DNA of 64,000 nucleotides. Origin: Sophora flavescens (Eukaryota > Streptophyta > Magnoliopsida > Fabales > Fabaceae). How positions within the stretch are numbered: the stretch's first letter is position 1; each line of letters begins with the position of its first letter. Shown in pieces: positions 56,862 through 64,000 of the stretch. Location: assembly GCA_030762895.1 (NCBI GenBank), contig CM061063.1, positions 103,438,210 through 103,502,209 on the forward strand, in the 5' to 3' direction. The position numbers were made by a program, and so were the translations under genes. The notes under the pieces are model-generated. The model was given only the letters and a program-made list of their open reading frames with translations, was not told the origin of the DNA and did no database searches.

Positions 56862-58787
56862 TTTAATATTTTCGGGTACTATCTAAACCGAACCAATTTT
56901 GATCGGTTCATATTTTTATATTATTTTATTATTGACTTTTTAAACTATTTGTTTTTAAGTGTTTTAATCATGAAAGGTAGCAAAGCTACCGTGTTGTTCG
57001 GGAAAGTTTATGGGCATGAGACCTGAACCAGTAATTTTATTCTACATCAATTTATAATTTTATTATTAAAAAAACAAATTCCTATTTATTTTTTATTCCA
57101 TTTTTACTTTTCCTCCACACATAACATACTATTAATATTTTCGGGTACTATCTACACCAAACCAAACCGTGCCAGTTTTGATCGGTTTGGATTTTTATAT
57201 TATTTTATTATTGACTTTTAACAAAAAATAAACTTTTAATCATGAAAGGTAGTAAAGCTACCGTGTTGTTTGAAAAAATTTAGGAACGTGAGACCTGAAC
57301 CAATAATTTTATTTTACATTAATTTATAATTTTATTACTAAAAAAACAAAGTCCTATTTATTTTTTATTCCATTTTTACTGTTCCTCCACACATAACATA
57401 TTATTAATATTTTCGGGTACTATCTACACCAAACCAAACCGAGCTAGTTTTGATTGGTTTGGATTTTTATATTATTTTATTATTGACTTTTTAAAATTTT
57501 TTTAACTTTTAATCATGAAAGGTAGTAAAGCTACCGTGTTGTTCGGGAAAGTTGAGGGGCGTGAGACCTTAACCAATAATTTTATTGTACAACAATTTAT
57601 ATTTTTATTATTAAAAAAAGTCCTATTTATTTTTTATTCCATTTTTACTGTTCCTCCACACATAACATACTATTAATATTTTCGGGTACTGTATAAACCA
57701 AAACAAACCGAACCAGTTTTGATTGGTTCGGATTTTTATATTATTTTTTTATTTTTTAAAACTTTTTTTTTGTTTTAAATGTTTTAACCATGAAAGGTAG
57801 CTTTGTTCGGGAAAGTTTAGGGGCATGAGACCTTGACCAATAATTTTATTCTACATCAATTTATATTTTTATTATTAAAAAACAAAATTGTATTTATTGT
57901 TGATTCCATTTTTACAGTTCCTCCACACATAACATACCATTCATTTACTCTTTACATAAGTAAACACTATCTGGGAATGCGTGATGCTAATTTTTTTTTG
58001 TTAAAAAAAACATGTCGTGTTATCTGTTACTACATAATGTAGTATGGTATTTTTTAATAAAACTTAAGATAGTATAAAAAATAATAAAATAAAATAATAT
58101 AAAACTAAGTAGAAAATTTTATTATTTGAAATAATAATAAAATACTAGGATACAAAATAGTAGAATGTGTTAGGTTGTGTACTCTTTTAATATTTATACA
58201 TAGATATATATGTATATATTAATATTTTAATATTAATATATTTTTTAAAATTAATATATATACTTTAATGTTTGGTATTTATTATATTTTAATATTTATA
58301 TATAATTTTTAGTTTAATATTTTTATATATATAATTAATTTTTCTATATTTATATATACTTTAATAGTTTATTATTTTAATAATATATATATATATATAT
58401 ATTTAGGTCTGAACCAAACCAATTTTTATTGGTTTGGCTTTTATATTATTTTATTATTGACTTTTAAAGTTTTTTTTTAGTTTTTAAATGTTTTTAGTCA
58501 TGAAAGGTAGCAAAACTATCATGTTCTTCGGGAAGTTTGGGAGCATAAAACTATGTATGTCTTGATTTTGATGCTAGGTCCAAATTTAAAACCACTTACT
58601 ATTTATAAAACTATGTATGTCTTAATTATAGTATGAATAATTTAAATATTTTGTTTCAATCAATAAAATATAATGTTATCATATTTCAAAATTAAAATAA
58701 TAATTACAACAGGATTTGAATTAAATATTGTAATAATTTATTTTACAAGAAAATTCTCCCGTGCGTTACACGGGTAAACTACTCTAG
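55040..58787 (+). mobile_element. Helitron-like element with repeat array
   Basis: The 3' end is textbook for a plant Helitron: a 6-bp stem hairpin CCCGTG-cgtta-CACGGG (58758-58774), nine bases, then CTAG (58784-58787) followed by T. The 5' end could not be placed (a TC... start is not evident; 55040 is a guess before the first repeat unit). No Rep/helicase frame, so non-autonomous. Most of the body is the tandem array at 55100-58560. Confidence 0.6.
55100..58560. repeat. About eleven tandem copies of a 275-bp unit
   Basis: The marker GGTAGCAAAGCTACC (or a close variant) falls at about 55229, 55508, 55790, 56072, 56316, 56586, 56976, 57248, 57520, 57795 and 58505, so spacing is 244-283 bp except where AT-rich inserts lie (56810-56870, 57990-58400). 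Each unit also has TATTTTCGGGTACTATCTA, CGAACCAGTTTTGATTGGTT, GTTCGGGAAAGTTTAGGGG, CATCAATTTATATTTTTATT and TCCTCCACACATAACATAC. (AT)n runs lie at 55063-55110, 56818-56857 and 58382-58401. Confidence 0.9.
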
Positions 58788-58938
58788 TTTTCTTCCAATC
58801 CATGAAGTTGAAAGTAGACGCGTTCTCTAACAAGTAGTAAATGAACAATTGATTTTTTTTTTTTCAAGAGTTTGATATAATTCAGAAACAAGAGTATTCA
58901 TAGAAATCCCCTATCATAAAATAACAAAATAAATTTAA

Positions 58939-59680
58939 GGCTAAATTACTCTTTTGTTCCGTTATCTTTATTTTAGGTTTCTTTTCGTCTCTCATTTATT
59001 TTTTCTTCCATTTTGGTCCCTTATCTTGTAAACGTTAGGACATTTTGGTCATTTCCGTTACATTGTTGCTAGAAATCGTCTCCGGTCGTCGGAATTTGGA
59101 AAAAGGTCGTCGGAATCTAGAAAAAAAGTTACCGGAAACCGTATTTGGTAGCAGGAAAATCTATCTTTCTTCCTCTCTGCAACTCTGGAAATCATCTCCC
59201 TAACCCATCATCCACTTTCCTCTCCAACACTACACAAATCACATTCTCTTCCCTTGTTCCACTACCCACTACCCATCTTGTCTGTTAACTCTCTCTCTCT
59301 CTTTCACAGAGATTCAAAGGTGTGTAGTGATGGGTTTCAATCAATACCCAAAAATGAGTGAAAGTAAGGAAAATTCTTCAAAGAGATCCATTGAGGAAGA
59401 GGAAGAAGAGAGAGAAAGGGAAAATGGAGTTTTTCTCTCTCTAAACCCAGGTTCCGACAACATTCCGGAGAGTGGCGGTGGTTTCCACCAACTGACGGCG
59501 GAAACCTAACATCGTTAGTGCAAAACTAATTGAAAGAACCAAAATAGGCTAACATTTATAAGATAGAGGACCAAAACGGAACAAAAAATAAACGAGGGAC
59601 CAAAATGAAACATAAAATAAAGATAAGGGATCAAAATGAAACCTAAAATAAAGATATGGGACCAAAAGAGTAATTTAGCC
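58939..59680. mobile_element. Small MULE, possible Pack-MULE
   Basis: Inverted termini GGCTAAATTACTCTTTTG (58939 on, and reverse-complemented at 59663-59680). Similarity extends inward through TTATCTTTATTTTAGGTTTC and further degenerate repeats of GGGACCAAAATG. Perfect 9-bp target duplication TAAATTTAA at 58930-58938 and 59681-59689, diagnostic of Mutator-like elements. No transposase. The centre (59100-59515) is compositionally distinct, with a CT-rich leader and a short reading frame. Confidence 0.85.
59330..59509 (+). CDS. Short frame inside the MULE
   Basis: ATG at 59330 follows a leader-like CTCTCTCTCTCTTTCACAGA and opens 59 codons (MGFNQYPKMSESKENS..., then a Glu/Arg-rich run and GVFLSLNPGSDNIPES). 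I do not recognise the product. It could be a captured fragment of a host gene's first exon or a chance frame; the Glu/Arg run comes from GAAGAG repeats. Expression unknown. Confidence 0.2.
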   Translation: MGFNQYPKMSESKENSSKRSIEEEEEERERENGVFLSLNPGSDNIPESGGGFHQLTAET

Positions 59681-59689
59681 TAAATTTAA

Positions 59690-59986
59690 GTACCAAAATT
59701 GGTAAAAAAAAAAAGTATCAGTCCACCACTATTATAGACAAATGTAAATTACCTTTGGCATGGTGACTATGAACTGGTAAATTTTGAATAGCACAGAGAT
59801 CATTTATTAACTCTTGAACTTGAAGTCTTGCATTCATTCATAAGGGAAAATTTTCTAAATGATGAAGTCTCACTCTCTTTTGATCACATATTTGATATGC
59901 AATTTTAATTTGTACCAATTCATTTACCCTCCAAAACAATACTTAATATTTACCAAGATCTTTAACTGCATCTCAAAAAGGATATA
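59690..59986. other. Intergenic stretch before element B
   Basis: AT-rich sequence with no gene or repeat recognised. Confidence 0.5.
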
Positions 59987-61422
59987 TGATAAGCCTCTGG
60001 CTTATCTAGTTTTATAACTAGATGGACTGTGGTTTTTGTGCAAATTATTCAAGTTCACTCTCGTTTTCGCCCAAATTTGCCTTGTTTTGTTCCTAAGTTG
60101 GACTTTGACTCGTTCTAGGCAATTTTTGTAGTTTTTAGGCTATTATGAGTAGAATTACGCTTTTTGTTCTTTTTTTTAATTGTTTCAGGTTATAAGTGAA
60201 GCTCCAAGAGTCAAGGAAGCACTTCGAGTCAAGAAAACAGTGGAAATTTCCATTCCGGAGATACTCGCCCCGCGAGTAGATGCTCGCCTCGCGAGCCTGA
60301 AGATCAGCAAAACAGCAACAGTCATCCATTCTGGCTCGCCTCGCGAGAGTCTTCTCGCCCCGCGAGATTCTGAAGACCCTGGAAGACAGAGACCATCACG
60401 GCCTAGCCGTGATGAAGGTCACGGCTGTGACAGATTAAGGTTTGAAGACTTGCCCCGCGAACACACTCTCGCCTCGCAAGAATCCAAATTGAAAGCGCGC
60501 CAAAACTAATGTTCGCCTCGCGAAATCTTGTTCGCCCCACGAGCGGGTGAGAAACAGAATCCCTATATATTGCTGTTTCAGATCAGATTTGGGGGAGCTT
60601 TTGGAGGGTCGCGAATCCTAGTAGTTTTTCCACTATTTAGAGTAGCGTTTAGGGTAGTTTCTTGTCTCTTTGGAGCTGCGTCTCCCTTTTTCTTTTTCTT
60701 ATTTTGCTATGGAGGTTATGTCCGATTGTTTGTCTATGAGCATGAGGAACTAATCCCCTCGTCTGAGGGAACAATGAAGCCACCCATGGCAGTGTAGATT
60801 CGATGTGACGTATGTCTTTCTCCCTTCTTCTCAATTAATGTTTTCCAATTCTGATTTGATTGCGTTGATCACATGCGCGCGTGATTAACTAGTTAAACGT
60901 GTTGAGGCTGATCGGCGATTCGCGTTTTAGAACTTGAATTGGGATCATCGATCGAATATTGCACGAGAGTGAGTAGGAGATCGGTGCAACCTTATAGGGA
61001 ACAAGAATTAACAGAATTTGATGATTAGGATTATGAGACCTAGTAAGTAATTAATCCAATCTTCGAATACGTCCTATTGAGCACGACAGTGGATATAGGA
61101 GAATTTGGGGGTCTCGGTTGACATTGTAATTGAACTTAGGGAGGAATTCATCATCACTTGGGTATGCATATTGGGTAGGTGGATTTGTGACCTTGGATAT
61201 TTTAATTTCAGATTTTTAGTTAATTATTTTATTAGATTTGTTAATTTGAATTGTGATCTTAATCTCTCTCTCTCAACCACTTTCTTTACTTGACCAAATG
61301 TATCGGATTTCTCGCGGATTAGTTGAATTGGTAGCCCAATCCCTGAATTCGACCTCGGTAACTTCTTACCGTATTTCTTTTATTACTTGCGACGACCCGG
61401 TACACTTGCCGGTGACTCAACA
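59987..61422 (+). repeat. 5' LTR of element B
   Basis: About 1.44 kb, TGATAAGCCTCTGG...GACTCAACA. Between 60260 and 60545 it has about eight CTCGCCTCGCGAG/CTCGCCCCGCGAG motifs (the reverse complement of those in A) plus a perfect hairpin TCACGGC-cta-GCCGTGA near 60397-60413. The 3' part has GTTGATCACATGCGCGCGTG and other CpG-rich words. Confidence 0.75.
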
Positions 61423-61428
61423 AGTTTT

Positions 61429-61446
61429 TGGCGCCGTTGCCGAGGA
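61429..61446 (+). other. Primer-binding site, tRNA-Asp type
   Basis: TGGCGCCGTTGCCGAGGA, one base different from the site in element A, six bases inside the LTR. Confidence 0.85.
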
Positions 61447-61617
61447 TTGGCACAACCTATTTTCCTAATTTTTAGGGAAGTTTGATTATTTGGTTAAGTT
61501 GATTTTAATTTCATTTTTATTTTTCTGTTATTTATTATTTCTCTCTGTTTCTTTGATCCCACTTGGTCTTGGCCCTGTTTTGTATGCGAGGTACCCTTTC
61601 AAGGTGGATTGCAAATC

Positions 61618-62391
61618 ATGGAGACTATTTATTTTCCAGCCTTGGACGGTGTTACAAAATATCACTTTGGGCCTAATATAACCCTGGGAGATCACTGGCA
61701 CTGGGGACGTAATTGCCCTCATGCACAAGCTTATAGTGTAATCATGAAGCATGAGGAGGAATGGGAATGGAACGAGCAAACACCTTTGAAAGTTGCTCTA
61801 GAACAATATTCCCAAGAACTATCCACCTCTGAGGCCAAGGCAAGAGCCAATTATGACAGTATCGAAACTGTGAAGCAGAACTTCAAAACGCAAGTGGAGG
61901 AGATTTACAAACAGTTAGTACAAGAGTCAGATGAAGCACAATTCGAGCAAAATCTGGTTTGGGGGATAGTTCAAAATGAAGAAAAAGTGGTAGTGGACTC
62001 CACGATGCTTGCTGAGCAACCTGATTTTGATGCGTTAAATAAATATGTTGGCTTGCATGCTTGTGTAGACACTGGTAAGTTAGACCCTCCCACTTGTCTG
62101 GCACACTTCCTCGTGAAAACACCATTTGACCCGAGAGGAAGTGAGTTCATAATTACAGAGGTCAAAGAAGTTTTCACACTCAAGCCAGGTGAAATTATGA
62201 ATAGATTCGTATTGCTCCTGCAAGGGCCACTTCACAAGCCATGGGATCCGGGTGGAGGATCTAACATGATGAGCGTCTCTTGGCCCTTGTGCCACAGGCT
62301 ATGGGATCCAGGTGGATGCTTCTTATTAAGTCAAGCTAGTGACGTTAAAGAAGCGCTTATTGGGAGGCAACCCAAGCTAGGTATCCTTTAA
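61618..62391 (+). CDS. Gag-like protein of element B
   Basis: ATG at 61618, open for 257 residues, beginning METIYFPALDGVTKYHFGP. A short HWHWGRNCPH stretch near residue 26 sits where element A has its zinc knuckle but lacks a full CCHC set. The middle is a charged coiled coil (KVALEQYSQELSTSEAKARA). The C-terminal part has DPRGSEF and two WDPGG motifs (PWDPGGGS, LWDPGGCF); DPRGSE and WDPGG are also in A. The stop is followed by the TTTAATTTTAGTTTC non-coding region; just before it lies TGGGAGGCAACCC, a word common in plant gypsy elements. Function in packaging is inferred only from position. Confidence 0.6.
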   Translation: METIYFPALDGVTKYHFGPNITLGDHWHWGRNCPHAQAYSVIMKHEEEWEWNEQTPLKVALEQYSQELSTSEAKARANYDSIETVKQNFKTQVEEIYKQLVQESDEAQFEQNLVWGIVQNEEKVVVDSTMLAEQPDFDALNKYVGLHACVDTGKLDPPTCLAHFLVKTPFDPRGSEFIITEVKEVFTLKPGEIMNRFVLLLQGPLHKPWDPGGGSNMMSVSWPLCHRLWDPGGCFLLSQASDVKEALIGRQPKLGIL

Positions 62392-62439
62392 TTTTAGTTT
62401 CTGTCATTTTCATTCATGTATAGATCTGGAAAAAAAAAA

Positions 62440-62640
62440 GAAGAAGCTTGATTCGCCACGTGAATCCACTGTGGCCACGTGAGACAGAAGCCCTGAATCT
62501 CAGAGTCTTGCTCACGTTTCTGTCTCGCGTCGCGAGGTATACTTTCGCCTCACGATTCTAGGCATCATCATCTGTTGGAATTCCAGATTCGCCTCACGAG
62601 TTATCTCTCGCCTCGCGAATCTGCACTTAAGGTTTTAATT
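62440..62640 (+). repeat. CTCGCCTCGCGAA-type motifs downstream of the gag-like frame
   Basis: Several degenerate copies (GATTCGCCACGTGAATCC, CTCGCGTCGCGAGG, TTCGCCTCACGATTC, CTCGCCTCGCGAATC) resemble the LTR motif array but lie in the internal region. Element A has no counterpart at the equivalent place. Confidence 0.65.
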
Positions 62641-64000
62641 TGCAGGAGTTCTTCCAGGATGCTATGCAACAGAAGGGAGCCCGTGAGACCAATTGGATGA
62701 GGAGGCAACCATGGAAACTTGATCAGGGAGCACCCTCTCCTCTCCTCACTTTTGTTTTGTTTTTGTTTTTGTTTGTTTTTGTTTGTCTCTCTTGAATAAT
62801 TTGAGAAGATCAAGAGTATGTGTATGAATGTCGTGTCGGCAAGCTTGTTGGATTTTAATTAAATTGAGCATAGATTGATTGCATGAATTATTTTGACCAT
62901 CGATGATTTCCCCCTAGGTTCTGAAATTAGAAAAGTTGATCCCCATGTGAAAAATTGAAAACTGAACTTTGAGAATTTTATTGTGAGTACTTGATTTATG
63001 ATAAGTTTGGGGTGAGGGGGTGCACACACTAGGAATTGTATCTCGGTCAAACAATTTGCAAAAAAATGTCCAGGTGAGGATTTGAGCCTCCAACTTTGTT
63101 TTTGATTGTGTGAATCACTTTCATGTTGCACTTTCCCGGATTTGCTTGAATCTCTTCATGGTTTGCATGTTTATATGTTGCATCAAATGATTTAGGCAAT
63201 TTTCTTTGAAATAGCTACTTGGCCTGAAAAGAAACATCCCTAATGCATGTTCCCTAGTTAGCCACATTGAGCCTAATTAGCCTATTGTTTCTTGATGACC
63301 CTATATTATAAGCCAAAAATCTGAAAAACCATGTTAACCCAATCTTAGGATTAGGAGAGCATGGAAGCGTAGCAAGAGAATGGTTGTGAGAAACTAAGTT
63401 TGGGGTGGCTACAAGGTGATATGACATTTTGGGCTGAGAAAAAGGAAAAAATAAAGGTTGAAATCCAAGGCAAAAAAAAATGCCAAAAGAGAAGGGGCAA
63501 AACAAAAAGATTAGCAAGGAAAAGGCTGTAGTCACCCGAGGCAAAAAGAAAAATGGAAAAAGGAATTTGAGTTGAATATGTGTCAAATGCTCATGCTCTC
63601 TTAGTTCCTAGGGACTTAAGCCTAGTATCCTTGAATATCCTACCCTCAGCCAGGCCCCATTACAACCTTTATAAGACCTTCTGATGTTGCATGCATGTTT
63701 TCGTGGGAACCATTTTTGAGATGAAAATCAAATTCATGGGAAGTGCTCTTGATATGTGAAATTGAGTGAAAAGTTGATAGCCTAGACGAATTTGAGCGAA
63801 TGAGTGAAATTTTACATACCCTTGTAAGGAAGGCAATTGTTTGAAATTGGTGATCCTCCTTTTGTGTGTGACTCTGATCCTCAACTTAGACTAATGATTG
63901 CATGAATGATGAAGTTCTCAATTGTTTAAAGTAAATGAATGTGGGGATTACATTGATGTAAAGGGGGAAATCATTGGAGAAAAACTGTTTTGTTAAGATT
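62641..64000 (+). other. Non-coding internal region of element B
   Basis: Matches 1-1387 in reverse complement, including the inverted repeat at 63403-63414 / 63526-63537 around a purine-rich tract, and AAGCCTAGTATCCTTG...CCAGGCCCCATTACAACC (63620-63670). No convincing frame. Confidence 0.6.

Larger units (their letters stand above)
59987..64000 (+). mobile_element. LTR retrotransposon B, 5' part (same family as element A)
   Basis: Plus-strand relative of element A. 5' LTR at 59987-61422, tRNA-Asp primer site at 61429, one gag-like frame, then a non-coding region with the same purine tract and inverted repeat as A, running out of the window. No pol visible. Its protein N-terminus differs strongly from that of A although the C-terminal motifs and non-coding regions match, so the two copies belong to divergent subfamilies. 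Confidence 0.85.

Overview
This window is plant nuclear DNA from a repeat-rich genome, most likely a papilionoid legume. The base composition is AT-rich, the genes have plant-style introns, there are F-box/LRR genes, and there are dense nested LTR retrotransposons (Ty1/copia SIRE and Tork-like; Ty3/gypsy chromovirus, Tat and Athila-like) together with MULE, Helitron, SINE and MITE-type elements. The legume placement is inferred from element types and sequence style and was not tested by a search.

Layout. 1-3727 is the 5' half of a minus-strand non-autonomous LTR element (A). It is inserted in the pol region of a SIRE-like copia element whose 5' part and 2.1-kb repeat-laden LTR fill 3728-7913. 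After a decayed repeat (7914-8890) comes a complete but defective copia element (9049-14250, TSD ATTTA). From 14547 a family of plus-strand F-box/LRR genes begins. Locus 1 (14547-20460) is a pseudogene split by a young chromovirus (14574-19840). A gutted copia relic lies at 21.9-24.7 kb. Locus 2 (26072) is an F-box stub. Locus 3 (29263-30977) is an intact two-exon gene with an internal 459-bp duplication. A tandem duplication carrying a SINE (27.6-28.3 kb) and a solo LTR (31171-31502) flank locus 3.

35025-48120 is a complete 13.1-kb Tat-lineage gypsy element on the minus strand (TSD CTGAT). It has a plus-strand antisense gene of the 'putative gypsy type transposon' family, two internal tandem-repeat blocks, and a 2.2-kb solo LTR (TSD GTTTT) inside gag. 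Locus 4 (51063-52372) is a second intact F-box gene. Downstream lie a Helitron-like element made largely of about eleven 275-bp repeats (about 55.0-58.8 kb) and a small MULE with a perfect 9-bp TSD and possible captured sequence (58939-59680). Finally there is a plus-strand relative of element A (59987 to the window end), so the window is bracketed by two copies of one family pointing away from each other.

Only loci 3 and 4 look like functional host genes. Both encode an N-terminal F-box and an LRR-type tail and would be expected to act as substrate receptors of SCF ubiquitin ligases. Everything else is mobile DNA in various stages of decay. The most unusual signals are a minisatellite module shared by two unrelated LTR families (6.97-7.4 kb and 36.1-36.4 kb), the hairpin-bearing Helitron repeat array, the antisense gene of the Tat element, and the precise transposon split of F-box locus 1.
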